From: Subtercola frigoramans
Lineage (GTDB): Bacteria > Actinomycetota > Actinomycetes > Actinomycetales > Microbacteriaceae
DNA length: 64,000 bases
Reading direction: 5' to 3'
Assembly: GCF_016907385.1 (NCBI RefSeq)
Contig: NZ_JAFBBU010000001.1
Coordinates: 434,001-498,000, forward strand
A program made the position numbers and the translations under genes. How positions within the stretch are numbered: position 1 is the first letter of the stretch; every line of letters begins with the position of its first letter. Shown here in pieces: positions 15,552 through 23,782 of this stretch. The notes beneath the pieces were generated by a model. That model did no database searches. It had not been told where the DNA came from and saw only the letters and a list, made by a program, of their open reading frames with translations.

Positions 15552-16013
15552 TCAGGCCGATTCGACGACGCGCTTCAGTTGAGCGAGGCCCTTGTCGAGG
15601 TCGTTGCCGATCAACTTGTCCATGTTCATGACCAGTCCGAAGATGCGCGACATTGCGGTCTTCGGGCTCTTCAGCGTCCAGACGACTTTCGTCGACGCGC
15701 CCGTGGGGTCGAGTGCGAAGTGCACGAGGCTCTGTGATCTGAATGGCCGCGTGAAGGAGAGCGCCACGTCGAACGAGTCGGGGGCGATGGATGTTGCGGT
15801 CATCGTGCCCGCGCCGGCTTTGCGATTGCCGTCCCACTCGTAGGAGGCGCCCACAGTGCCGTCAGTGCCGGCGTACGTTCGCTTCAGCTCCGGGTCGGTG
15901 CCTTCCCATGGAGACCAAGCCACCCAGCTGTGGAAGCTGGTGAGGTGCGGCAGGATCCGGTCAGCGGGAGCGTCGATGACGATGGATCGCTCGACAATGC
16001 CGTATTCAGTCAT
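15552..16013 (-). CDS. SRPBCC (START-like) domain protein
   Basis: A 153-residue protein of the polyketide cyclase/dehydrase-like SRPBCC superfamily: YGIVERSIVIDAPADRILPH is the typical first strand, WVAWSPWEGTDPELKRTYAG and SQSLVHFALDP follow, and a C-terminal helix MNMDKLIGNDLDKGLAQLKR closes the cavity. Such proteins bind hydrophobic ligands. The start at 16013 is supported by GATAAT seven nt upstream, a leaderless promoter pattern; the longer version starting 45 nt earlier lacks family similarity. It is divergent from the amine oxidase gene, with a 54-nt repeat between them. The ligand is unknown. Confidence 0.83.
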   Translation of the reverse strand: MTEYGIVERSIVIDAPADRILPHLTSFHSWVAWSPWEGTDPELKRTYAGTDGTVGASYEWDGNRKAGAGTMTATSIAPDSFDVALSFTRPFRSQSLVHFALDPTGASTKVVWTLKSPKTAMSRIFGLVMNMDKLIGNDLDKGLAQLKRVVESA

Positions 16014-16020
16014 GCCGAGC

Positions 16021-16026
16021 ATTATC
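16021..16026 (-). promoter_or_regulatory. Leaderless -10 of the SRPBCC gene
   Basis: On the minus strand GATAAT stands seven nt before the ATG at 16013, with no ribosome-binding sequence between. Confidence 0.45.
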
Positions 16027-16046
16027 GCAGCATTCACACTTTTGCT

Positions 16047-16100
16047 GGGTGCGGACATACGTCCCCGAGATCCCGATTTTTGGGCCGTTTGCCCGCACCC
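16047..16100. repeat. 54-nt hairpin repeat, copy 1
   Basis: An inverted repeat with arms GGGTGCGGACATACGTCCC and (reverse complement of the right arm) GGGTGCGGGCAAACGGCCC, 16 of 19 positions paired, around a 16-nt loop. It lies in the divergent gap between the SRPBCC and amine oxidase genes. Two further copies are at 19531 and 26155. Confidence 0.85.
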
Positions 16101-16203
16101 GCGAGTGCAAAATTACACTCAACCGACGAAAAGGGGCGCCATACTGTGTTGTGGGGGACGATCTTCTCCTCATAACGGTCGAATTGCTACGGAAAGAGTT
16201 GTC

Positions 16204-17685
16204 ATGGAGTCGCTGGAGCGAGACGTCGTCGTCATCGGAGCGGGAGCGACGGGACTGACGGCGGCGGTGGAACTGCAGCGCGCAGGGTTCTCCGTCATCG
16301 TGCTCGAGGCACGCGACCGCGTCGGTGGGCGGCTCTGGACCGACCATATCGACGGCCAGCTCTACGAGATCGGCGGGCAGTGGGTCTCGCCCGACCAGAC
16401 CGTACTGCTCGAGACGCTCGACGAACTCGGGCTCGAGACCTACGCGCGGTACCGCGACGGTGAGAGCGTCTACATCGGCGCAGACGGCGTGGCCAAGCGT
16501 TTCACCGGCGACATCTTTCCGGCTGATGCCTACACTCAAGCCGAAATGACACGGATGGTCGGGGTGCTCGATGAGCTCGTGGCCGAGACCGACCCCGCGG
16601 CTCCGTGGGCGCACCCCCGGGCATCCGAATTCGACCAGATCTCGTTCGCGACCTGGCTCGGCCAGCAGAGCGACGACGCCGAGGCGCGCGAGAACATCTC
16701 TCTCTTCATTGCCGATGCCATGCTCACGAAGCCCGCGCACACCTTCTCGCTGCTGCAGGCGCTGCTCATGGCGGCCAGCGCGGGCAGCTTCAGCCACCTG
16801 GTCGACGCCGACTTCATTCTCGACAGGCGCGTGGTCGGGGGGCTTCAGCAGGTTCCGCTGAGGCTCGCGGAACAGCTCGATGCGAACGATGTGCGGCTCG
16901 GGCATCCGGTGCGGCGTATTCAGTGGTCGGCTGCAGCGCTCGAGGCTGACGCGGTGCCGGGTGAGCTGGTCGAGGTGACCACCGACGAGCTGACGGTCAC
17001 TGCGCGACGAGTGATCGTCGCGGTGCCGCCGAACCTCTACAACCGCATCGAGTATGCACCGAACCTGCCGCGCCTTCGCCAACAGATGCAGCAGCACCAG
17101 TCGCTCGGCCTCGTGATCAAGGTGCATGCCACCTACGAGACGCCGTTCTGGCGCGAAGACGGGCTCTCGGCGACGGCCTTCAGCCCGTACCAGGTGGTGC
17201 ACGAGGCGTACGACAACACCAATAACGGCGAGACGCAGGGCACGCTGGTGGGGTTCGTCTCCGATGAGAAGGCCGATTCAGTGTTCTCGCTGCCGGCCGC
17301 AGAACGCAGGCAGCGCATTCTGGAGTCACTCGCTGCGTACTACGGCCCGAAGGCTCTCGATCCCGTGGTCTACTTCGAGAGTGACTGGGCGGCCGAGGAG
17401 TGGACGCAGGGGGCGTACGCTGCGAGCTTCGATCTCGGCGGGCTTACCCGCTACGGCGCACTACAGCTCGTGCCGGTCGGGCCGCTGCGGTTCGGCTCGA
17501 GTGACCTCGCCGCTGAGGGCTACCAGCACGTCGACGGCGCGATTCGCGTGGGGCGGCGCCTTGCCGCTGAGACGATTGCCAGCCTGGCGGGCTCTGAATT
17601 GGATGCTGCGCTGGATGCTGTGCCGGAAGCTGCGTCGGGGCCTGGGTCGATTTCTGAGTCGAATTCTGGAGCGCGAGCCGAATGA
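16204..17685 (+). CDS. FAD-dependent amine oxidase, putrescine oxidase-like
   Basis: A 493-residue flavin amine oxidase. The FAD-binding motif VVVIGAGATGLTAAVELQRAG starts the protein (GAGATG at residues 12-17), followed by LEARDRVGGRLWT; the middle carries LVDADFILDRRVVGGLQQVP, close to actinobacterial putrescine oxidases, and the C-terminal FAD segment includes GAYAASFDLGG and DGAIRVGRRLA. It is predicted to oxidise a primary amine or polyamine to aldehyde, ammonia and H2O2. The start at 16204 follows GGAAAGAG; the frame is open further upstream but only across the repeat region. The alanine/glycine/serine-rich C-terminal 30 residues look like a disordered tail. Confidence 0.88.
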   Translation: MESLERDVVVIGAGATGLTAAVELQRAGFSVIVLEARDRVGGRLWTDHIDGQLYEIGGQWVSPDQTVLLETLDELGLETYARYRDGESVYIGADGVAKRFTGDIFPADAYTQAEMTRMVGVLDELVAETDPAAPWAHPRASEFDQISFATWLGQQSDDAEARENISLFIADAMLTKPAHTFSLLQALLMAASAGSFSHLVDADFILDRRVVGGLQQVPLRLAEQLDANDVRLGHPVRRIQWSAAALEADAVPGELVEVTTDELTVTARRVIVAVPPNLYNRIEYAPNLPRLRQQMQQHQSLGLVIKVHATYETPFWREDGLSATAFSPYQVVHEAYDNTNNGETQGTLVGFVSDEKADSVFSLPAAERRQRILESLAAYYGPKALDPVVYFESDWAAEEWTQGAYAASFDLGGLTRYGALQLVPVGPLRFGSSDLAAEGYQHVDGAIRVGRRLAAETIASLAGSELDAALDAVPEAASGPGSISESNSGARAE

Positions 17686-17731
17686 CCGACGGCGGCGGCG
17701 ACCAGGCCCGCTCTCGAATCGTCGTGCCGCG

Positions 17732-19165
17732 ATGACCCCGCCGAAGGCACACGACACCGTCTTCGAGCGGCAGCGCCCGAGCGAGCTCGCCATCGAACAC
17801 GCCCTGGCCGGGGTTCGGCGCAGTGCTTTCTGGCTCGACGACATCGCCGCATCGCGCGACCGCTACGAGACTCTCAGCGGCACGATCGACGCCGATCTCG
17901 TGATCGTCGGCGGCGGCTACACCGGCCTGTGGTCGGCGCTGCGTGCGCTCGAACGTGAACCGGATGCCCGGGTCGTCGTTCTCGAAGCAGGCCGTGTGGC
18001 GTGGGCGGCGTCTGGCCGCAACGGCGGGTTCTGCGAAGCCAGCATCACGCACGGTGACGAGAACGGCGAGAATCGCTGGCCCGAAGAGATGGATGCCCTG
18101 CGGCGCATCGGCGAAAAGAACCTCGACGACATCGAGCGCACGGTCGAACGGTACGGCATGAAGTGCGACTTCGAGCGCACGGGCACGCTCACTGTGGCGG
18201 TCGAGCCGCACCAGCCCGAGTGGATCCGTGACCTGGTCCCGGGCGACGCCTTTCTCGACTCCGCTGCTGTGCAGTCCCAGGTTGCCTCGCCGACGTACCT
18301 CGCCGGGGCGTGGGACAAGCGGTCGACGGCTCTCGTTCACCCCGCGAAGCTCGCGGCCGAACTCGCCCGCGTTGTCACCGAACTCGGCGGCCGGATCTTC
18401 GAGAAGTCGAGGGTCACCGGCCTGGAGAACCACGGGAGCGGTGTACTCATGCGCACGGCGGGCGGGGGAGTGGTGCGAGCCGACCACGCCATCCTCGCGA
18501 CGAATGTCTTCCCTTCGCTGCTGAAGCGCAACCGCGGCATGACCGTTCCGGTCTACGACTATGTGCTGATGACCGAACCCCTGAGCGACGCGCAGCTGGC
18601 GTCGATCGGCTGGTCGAACCGTCAGGGCATCGCCGATCTGGCCAACCAGTTCCACTACTACCGGCTGAGCCGCGACAACCGCATCCTGTTCGGTGGGTAC
18701 GACGCGGTCTACTACGGCGGCGGCACAGTGCGCCCCTCGTACGAAGAGCGCCCTGCGAGCTTCTCGACGCTCGCGAGCCACCTGTTGACCACGTTCCCAC
18801 AGCTGGCGGGCATCCGGTTCACCAACGCGTGGGCGGGCCCGATCGACACCTCGACCCGCTTCTGCGCCTTCTTTGGAAAGGCCCGCGCGGGCCGCGTCGC
18901 CTACGCCTCGGGGTTCACCGGGCTCGGCGTCGGCGCGAGCCGGTTCGCGGCCGACGTGATGCTCGACCTACTCCTTGGAGAGCAGACCGAGCGCACCGAG
19001 CTGCGCATGGTGCGGGAGCGCCCGCTGCCCTTCCCGCCTGAGCCTGCCGCCTCGATCGGCATCAACCTCACGCGCTGGTCGCTCGACCGCGCCGATCACC
19101 GCGAGGGCCGCCGCAATATGCTGCTGCGTTCGCTCGATGCCCTCGGGCTGGGATTCGACTCATGA
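17732..19165 (+). CDS. FAD-dependent oxidoreductase, DAO family (PuuB-like)
   Basis: A 477-residue D-amino-acid-oxidase-fold enzyme resembling gamma-glutamylputrescine oxidase. The FAD motif GGGYTGLWSA begins at residue 60 after a 57-residue lead with SAFWLDDI; VVLEAGRVAWAASGRNGGFC is the second diagnostic segment (the SGRNGG motif), and FTNAWAGPIDTSTRFCAFFG and YASGFTGLGVGASRFAADVM form the C-terminal FAD contacts. It starts 46 nt after the amine oxidase stop and its stop overlaps the cupin start (ATGA). With the amine oxidase and cupin it forms an amine-oxidation operon. The PuuA/C/D partners of the E. coli pathway are absent, so the substrate may be a free amine. Confidence 0.88.
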   Translation: MTPPKAHDTVFERQRPSELAIEHALAGVRRSAFWLDDIAASRDRYETLSGTIDADLVIVGGGYTGLWSALRALEREPDARVVVLEAGRVAWAASGRNGGFCEASITHGDENGENRWPEEMDALRRIGEKNLDDIERTVERYGMKCDFERTGTLTVAVEPHQPEWIRDLVPGDAFLDSAAVQSQVASPTYLAGAWDKRSTALVHPAKLAAELARVVTELGGRIFEKSRVTGLENHGSGVLMRTAGGGVVRADHAILATNVFPSLLKRNRGMTVPVYDYVLMTEPLSDAQLASIGWSNRQGIADLANQFHYYRLSRDNRILFGGYDAVYYGGGTVRPSYEERPASFSTLASHLLTTFPQLAGIRFTNAWAGPIDTSTRFCAFFGKARAGRVAYASGFTGLGVGASRFAADVMLDLLLGEQTERTELRMVRERPLPFPPEPAASIGINLTRWSLDRADHREGRRNMLLRSLDALGLGFDS

Positions 19166-19521
19166 CTGCAAGCAACGAAGACGTCAACCGCGTGCGGGAG
19201 ACGAGCACTGCGGACGCCCCCTGGGAACCGATCGACGATGGTGACGTGGTCGCGGGCCATCCCTCGACGCGCACTCTGCCGCTCTTCGAGTCTGACGGCC
19301 CGGTCGAGGCGGGAATCTGGGAGATGAGCGAAGGTGCCGCCCGCGATGTGGAGGTCGACGAGGTGTGCCTCATCCTCGCCGGGCGTGCGAGCCTCGTCAT
19401 CAACGATCATCCATCTGTCGAGATCACGGCGGGCTCGTTCGTGACGTTGCGTGCCGGCGACCGCACAGTCTGGACCGTGCACCAGCCGCTGCGCAAGTTC
19501 TATGTCGTGACGACGCTCTGA
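19162..19521 (+). CDS. Cupin domain protein (DUF861-like)
   Basis: A 119-residue small cupin. EAGIWEMSEGAARDVEVDEVCLIL carries the first cupin strand set, and SVEITAGSFVTLRAGDRTVWTV the second (G-N-V-x-P-like turn replaced by AGDRTVWTV). This is the EutQ/DUF861 type that commonly follows PuuB-like oxidases. Its ATG overlaps the oxidase stop, so the products are probably made in proportion. It may act on a product of the oxidases, or serve as an accessory protein. The metal-binding histidines of typical cupins are not evident, so catalysis is doubtful. Confidence 0.82.
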   Translation: MTASNEDVNRVRETSTADAPWEPIDDGDVVAGHPSTRTLPLFESDGPVEAGIWEMSEGAARDVEVDEVCLILAGRASLVINDHPSVEITAGSFVTLRAGDRTVWTVHQPLRKFYVVTTL

Positions 19522-19530
19522 CCGTTTGTC

Positions 19531-19584
19531 GGGTGCGGCCAAACGTCCCCGCGGCGACGAGTTTCGGGCCGTTTGCCCGCACCC
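19531..19584. repeat. 54-nt hairpin repeat, copy 2
   Basis: Arms GGGTGCGGCCAAACGTCCC and (reverse complement) GGGTGCGGGCAAACGGCCC pair at 17 of 19 positions around a 16-nt loop. It fills the 75-bp convergent gap between the cupin (+) and HAD (-) genes and may act as a two-way terminator. Confidence 0.88.
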
Positions 19585-19596
19585 GAGGGCGCGCTG

Positions 19597-20328
19597 CTAG
19601 AGGCCGAGCAGCCTCAGCAGCTCGCGATGGTCGTGGACCGTGTGGTCGGGCACACAGTGGCGATAGCTCTTCGTGCCCTGGTCCGAGGTGAACATCACGG
19701 TCTTCATGCCGGCCTTCTGCGCCCCGTAGACGTCCCGGTGCATGTCGTTGCCCACGTAGAGCGTGTGCTCGGCCGCGACCCCCATGCCGTCGAGCGCGAG
19801 CTGGAACAATCGCGGGTCAGGCTTGCGGTACCCGTGGTCACCCGACACCACGATCGGGCTGAAATAGCTCGCGATTCCGACCTTGTGCAGCTCGCCGCGC
19901 GCATAGCTCGACTGCCCGTCGGTGACGATGGCCATCGGCAGGCGGCCATGGATGCCCTGCAGCACCTTGCGCACGTGCGGGTACAGCTTGAGCCTCTGCC
20001 GGGTCGCGCCCCGGTACGTCTCCGCGAGTAGCCCGGGCAGCTGCGCCAGCTTCTCCGGAGGCAGGCTCCGGGTGTAGTCGGTCGCCGTCTCCTCCACGAG
20101 TGTGCGCCACACACCGACGGAGTCGAATTCGGGATACTTCTCGGCGCTGCCGCGCTGCTGCCGCTTCAGGATCGTGAAGTAGAGGTCGCGGACCTCATGC
20201 CTCCGCAGGTCGATCCCCTGGTAGGTGAGCAGGTGGCCGATGGTGCGGAACGCTTCGTCGAGGTGCTCGTCGGTGCGGATGTTCACCAGCGTTCCGTTGA
20301 CGTCGAACGCTACAGCCCTGATGTCCAT
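19597..20328 (-). CDS. HAD-superfamily hydrolase
   Basis: A 243-residue cytoplasmic HAD protein. Motif I reads DVNGTLV at residues 9-15, so the usual second aspartate (acid/base in phosphatases) is asparagine; motif II is VTDGQSS, motif III the lysine of YRKPDPRLF, and motif IV YVGNDMHRDVYGA. Overall length and cap (C1 helical) fit phosphoglycolate phosphatase or haloacid dehalogenase-like enzymes. The Asn substitution makes ordinary phosphatase activity less certain. The start was set at MDIRAVAFD; seven more residues upstream are possible. It runs in the same direction as the phosphotransferase gene upstream with a 61-nt gap, suggesting a common transcript. Confidence 0.86.
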   Translation of the reverse strand: MDIRAVAFDVNGTLVNIRTDEHLDEAFRTIGHLLTYQGIDLRRHEVRDLYFTILKRQQRGSAEKYPEFDSVGVWRTLVEETATDYTRSLPPEKLAQLPGLLAETYRGATRQRLKLYPHVRKVLQGIHGRLPMAIVTDGQSSYARGELHKVGIASYFSPIVVSGDHGYRKPDPRLFQLALDGMGVAAEHTLYVGNDMHRDVYGAQKAGMKTVMFTSDQGTKSYRHCVPDHTVHDHRELLRLLGL

Positions 20329-20389
20329 CGCCAGCCTGCATCCCATCATCCCTGAGCGTGTCGACCCAATCTAGCGTGCAGCGAAAGCC

Positions 20390-21400
20390 TTAGCTTGCGC
20401 GCAGCAGCCGTTTCGCCTGACGTATCAACCGCCGCCGGTAGTCAGCCCCGACATAGTCGTTGCGGGATATGCGGAGCAGGTTCAGCCCCATGTAGAAGGG
20501 AGCCCGGGAGGTGATCGACGCAAAGGCCGCGCCGCGGTCGGGGAAATGGCTGGAGTACTCCCAGAGGAAGTGACCGATGAAGGGCTCGGCTCGCCTCGCA
20601 TCTCCTGTGGCCGACATGAAGGCGTGCTGCAGCTCACCCGCAACCCGACCGACGTCGAACATGCGGTCGCCGCGCCCCATGCGTTCGAGGTCGATCGCCG
20701 CAACGTCGAGGCCATGACCGAAGAGAAAGTTCGCCGGCGTCGCATCGCCATGCAGCCAGACCTGCTGGTCCTGCCACATGCGAGGGCGCTCGGCCCACAG
20801 GTCGCGCAGCCACAGCAGTTCGTCGGCGTCCCACTGCCCGATCTTGTTGCGCTTTCGAAGTCGCCCGACGAGCCCGTCGAGGTATCTGCTGTCGGAACCG
20901 AAGTCGACCTCCTGCCCGTTCGCTGTCTTGTTGTGCTGCGTCGCGAGAAAGAACGCGAGGGCCTTCAGCCGCCAGTAGAGATGGGCGTCGTCTCCGTACT
21001 CGGTGCAGCGACGGATGGCCGTGCTGAACTGTTCACCCTCGTAGTACTCGACCGCCAGAACGCCGTTCGTCTCGGGGTCGACACCGAGCGGCCGGATCAC
21101 GTGGTGCGGCGAGCCGACCAGGTCGTAGCCGCGAAGCCGGTGCAGGCTCTCGAACTCATCGCTTGCCGTTCGCGCCGCCCGGTCTCTGTCCCAGCCGTAC
21201 TTCGGCCCGTAGAACTTGCAGATGACGCGCGCACGGCTCGACTTCTCCTCGTACCCGTAGACCTCGTTGCTGCCGTTCAGCCTGAAGGCCCGAAAAGCCG
21301 GCCGCGACTCCCTCATGCCGAGCTGGTCATGGATGATCGCACTCAGAAACCCGTGCAGCCGGTCGTCGCCGCTGACGTAACCCACGTAGGTTCCGATCAT
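20390..21400 (-). CDS. Aminoglycoside phosphotransferase-fold kinase
   Basis: A 336-residue protein of the APH/choline-kinase-like family. The catalytic loop is WLHGDATPANFLF (HGD-x4-N) near residue 215, followed by AAIDLERMGRGDRMFDVGRV, the metal-binding DLE and the FD segment. A nucleotide-binding N-lobe with ARVICKFYGPKYGWDRDR supplies the lysine. The start at MIGTYVG follows a GGGAGCG sequence; an upstream 34-codon extension is rich in Arg, Gly and Ala and unlikely. It is probably a small-molecule kinase (sugar, amine or lipid head group) rather than a resistance enzyme, and its partner is the downstream HAD protein. The substrate is unknown. Confidence 0.84.
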   Translation of the reverse strand: MIGTYVGYVSGDDRLHGFLSAIIHDQLGMRESRPAFRAFRLNGSNEVYGYEEKSSRARVICKFYGPKYGWDRDRAARTASDEFESLHRLRGYDLVGSPHHVIRPLGVDPETNGVLAVEYYEGEQFSTAIRRCTEYGDDAHLYWRLKALAFFLATQHNKTANGQEVDFGSDSRYLDGLVGRLRKRNKIGQWDADELLWLRDLWAERPRMWQDQQVWLHGDATPANFLFGHGLDVAAIDLERMGRGDRMFDVGRVAGELQHAFMSATGDARRAEPFIGHFLWEYSSHFPDRGAAFASITSRAPFYMGLNLLRISRNDYVGADYRRRLIRQAKRLLRAS

Positions 21401-21710
21401 CCGGTCACGCTCCCGCCGCTGTGCCGCCACACCTCCAGCACCGATGCCGCGTGCACAACTGAGAGCGACGGCCCCGAAGCGAAGTGTTCCTCTGGAGTTC
21501 ACATGCTAGTCACCCTGCGTTTCCGCCAGATTAAGTCGCTCTGGAGCATTCCCGCGATCGAAACGACAGAACGCTCTGATTGAGCACAGCGAGACATCGG
21601 GCCGAGCGCAAGAGACAGCTGGTCTCTGTGAGGATTCGAAGAATATTCGGCTCTGACCGGGACCTTGTACCCTACGTGGCCCCCACAGGGGGGGTCGAGG
21701 GTTGAGACAT

Positions 21711-21727
21711 CGGAACATGGTGTTCCG
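21711..21727. promoter_or_regulatory. Palindrome CGGAACA-N3-TGTTCCG
   Basis: Perfect 7-bp arms with a 3-nt spacer, ending 17 nt before the first gene of the cytochrome b operon and just before its ribosome-binding sequence. It could be an operator or an mRNA hairpin near the start. The preceding 21503-21710 stretch holds a GC-rich block (CCCCCACAGGGGGGG) and no gene I can support. Confidence 0.5.
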
Positions 21728-21744
21728 AGAAGGCAGGGTCAGCC

Positions 21745-21912
21745 ATGCTCAGCACGTTCTTCGCCGCACTGACCGACATCAGCGCGGGCACCTACTACGG
21801 CTTCGGTAACTTCCTCATCCAGTCGGGCAACCTCATCGTCATCATCGTGATGCTGGTGCTTTTCGTTCTGGCCCTCGTGCTGCCGTTTCCCGGAACGCGG
21901 CGATCGAAATGA
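21745..21912 (+). CDS. Small single-helix membrane protein in the cytochrome b operon
   Basis: A 55-residue protein: a short N-terminal segment (MLSTFFAALTDISAGTYYGF), one strong transmembrane helix made of NLIVIIVMLVLFVLALVLPF, and a basic tail TRRSK. A GAAGGCAGG sequence precedes the ATG. Its stop overlaps the cytochrome b start (ATGA), which implies coupled translation and a structural role in the same complex, comparable to the small subunits of b6f and bc complexes. No characterised family recognised. Confidence 0.75.
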   Translation: MLSTFFAALTDISAGTYYGFGNFLIQSGNLIVIIVMLVLFVLALVLPFPGTRRSK

Positions 21913-22763
21913 CACTCCACATCGATGACGCACCTCTCGGCGGAGCCGCCGCGCAACCTCCGAAGCCCGGAGAGCCTGTCACGAGCACTGGGCCCGTCAC
22001 GAGCGCTGGGCCAGCGCCGATCACTGAGACAGAAGAAGAGCTTCACACCTGGACCGGCAAGACTCGGCAGTGGATGCTCAAACGGCTGCCCCCAGACAAG
22101 CTCCTGCCAGAGGGCCAGCCGAGCTACGTCGCATCGTGGATCTACGTCTTCGGCATGGGTGCGATCGCCTCGTTGCTCTTCATCATCGTCTCGGGTGTTG
22201 TGCTGAGCCTCAACGGGCCGAGTTGGTATCACGTCTCATCGTTCGGGCACTTCGTGAACAGTGCGCATCTCTGGAGCGTCGAACTCTTCTTCATCTTCAT
22301 GGTCGTGCACCTCTGGGGCAAGTACTGGATGGCATCGTGGCGCGGAGGGCGTGTGCTGACGTGGATCACCGGTGTCGTTTCGTTCGCCGTGTCGATCGTG
22401 GCCGCCTTCACCGGGTACCTCCTGCAGACCAACTTCGATTCGCAGTGGATCGCCTTCGAGGCGAAAGACGCGCTCAACGCCGTCGGAATCGGAGCATGGT
22501 TCAACGTTGCAGACCTGGGCCAGATCTTCATGTGGCACATTGTGCTGCTGCCGCTGGCCGTCGGGGTGATCGTTGCACTGCACGTTCTGCTGGTGCGGGC
22601 GCACGGCGTCGTGCCGCCACTCGAGGCGGCAGAGACGGATGCCCAGCTGAGCGGTGCCGACTCATCCGCGTCGGTCGCCTCCTCCTCCGGTGCAGCACCG
22701 GGGCCGGTCGCTGCGAGCAACTCGACGGTTGCTTCGACGGAGACGCAGGGAGGTGCGCGATGA
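21909..22763 (+). CDS. Cytochrome b (b6-type) N-terminal domain protein
   Basis: A 284-residue membrane protein with a proline/threonine-rich cytoplasmic lead (1-45), then four hydrophobic helices and a serine/alanine-rich tail after about 240. The haem ligands are visible: H120 and H134 in helix B (AHLWSVELFFIFMVVH, spacing 13) and H210 and H225 in helix D (WHIVLLPLAVGVIVALH, spacing 14). The HX14H spacing is that of cytochrome b6 rather than mitochondrial cytochrome b. Length ends after the four-helix haem domain, so it is a split cytochrome b. It should carry two b haems and move electrons across the membrane. No Rieske protein or cytochrome c gene is nearby. Confidence 0.88.
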   Translation: MTLHIDDAPLGGAAAQPPKPGEPVTSTGPVTSAGPAPITETEEELHTWTGKTRQWMLKRLPPDKLLPEGQPSYVASWIYVFGMGAIASLLFIIVSGVVLSLNGPSWYHVSSFGHFVNSAHLWSVELFFIFMVVHLWGKYWMASWRGGRVLTWITGVVSFAVSIVAAFTGYLLQTNFDSQWIAFEAKDALNAVGIGAWFNVADLGQIFMWHIVLLPLAVGVIVALHVLLVRAHGVVPPLEAAETDAQLSGADSSASVASSSGAAPGPVAASNSTVASTETQGGAR

Positions 22764-23713
22764 CCAACACACGGGCATCCATGTCGTGGCGCAAGAAAGA
22801 TGACATCGCGAGTCGGCCGTGGGCGGGGGCGAAGCGCGAGTACGACCTCTTCAAAGAACTCACGGTGGGTGTCATCGTGGTGGGCGTTCTGGTGGTCGGG
22901 CTCTCAGCCATCTTCAGCTCTCCCGACGAACCGAGCGTGACGCTGCAGTCGTGGGCGACCAATGCCCCGGCCGATTTCGTCGCGACCGCGACCGCCGAAC
23001 TCGGCGGAACGAGCGACACCGCAGGCTACGGGCCGCCGTACAATTCCACGCCCGATGCGACCCAGACGGTGGGTGCGATCGACCTGCAGGGCCTGTCAGG
23101 CGTGAAGATTCCGATCGACACGGCGAAGGACTTCGTGACAGGGCCGCTTGCACTGCAGTCGAACCCCCCGAGCGCGCTTGGCGAGTGGTCCAGCGCCACT
23201 CCAGACCAGCAGTCGGCCTGGACGTCGGCGTACTCCGACGCGCTCGCGGCAGCGCCCGACGGCGACCCGGCGCAGGTGGTGGCGGGCGACTTCGGCCCTG
23301 TGCCCCAGCTGACGAATGCGCTGCTCGTCATGGCGCAGCAGGGTGCGCTCGATGGGGCGATCCAGAACGAGGGTGGGTTCTTCAACCTCAACTACACCCG
23401 CAGCATCCTGTTCCTCGGTGACGGCACCTACTTCGTGGGTCTCGCCGACTCCGCACACCTCACGGGTGACCAGTGGGGCATGATGAACGAGACCGGCAAC
23501 TACCCCGGCCAGTCCTGGCTGTGGCTGTTCTCGTTCTGGTACCAGGTGCCGGCGATCGGCGAAGCGGCGAACGCCGACATCCTCGTGGTCGGGATCATGC
23601 TGGTGCTGACGCTGCTGCTCGGTCTTGTGCCCTTCATACCCGGGCTTCGAACGCTGCCGCGCTGGATTCCGCTGCAGCGCCTGGTCTGGAAGGACTACTA
23701 CCGCCGCCGCTGA
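22760..23713 (+). CDS. Membrane protein with large extracytoplasmic domain, cytochrome b partner
   Basis: A 317-residue protein. A charged cytoplasmic N-terminus (WRKKDDIASRPWAGAKREYD) leads into a helix at about 33-53 (LTVGVIVVGVLVVGLSAIF), then roughly 210 residues outside the membrane with low-complexity Ala/Ser/Asp content and aromatic segments (NYTRSILFLGDGTYFVGLAD), and a C-terminal helix ILVVGIMLVLTLLLGLVPFI followed by a basic end WKDYYRRR. The position corresponds to subunit IV or the C-terminal half of cytochrome b, but no PEWY quinol motif or CXXCH haem motif is present. Its ATG overlaps the cytochrome b stop. I infer an electron-transfer partner of unknown acceptor. Confidence 0.72.
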   Translation: MTNTRASMSWRKKDDIASRPWAGAKREYDLFKELTVGVIVVGVLVVGLSAIFSSPDEPSVTLQSWATNAPADFVATATAELGGTSDTAGYGPPYNSTPDATQTVGAIDLQGLSGVKIPIDTAKDFVTGPLALQSNPPSALGEWSSATPDQQSAWTSAYSDALAAAPDGDPAQVVAGDFGPVPQLTNALLVMAQQGALDGAIQNEGGFFNLNYTRSILFLGDGTYFVGLADSAHLTGDQWGMMNETGNYPGQSWLWLFSFWYQVPAIGEAANADILVVGIMLVLTLLLGLVPFIPGLRTLPRWIPLQRLVWKDYYRRR

Positions 23714-23769
23714 GCATGGTCTCGGGTGCAGAACGCGCGTGGTGACCGGAGAGCCGGTCACCACGCCAC

Positions 23770-23775
23770 TATCTT
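23770..23775 (+). promoter_or_regulatory. Leaderless -10 of the DUF389 gene
   Basis: TATCTT stands seven nt before the ATG at 23783 with no ribosome-binding sequence, suggesting a separate leaderless transcript after the cytochrome operon. Confidence 0.45.
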
Positions 23776-23782
23776 TCAGATC

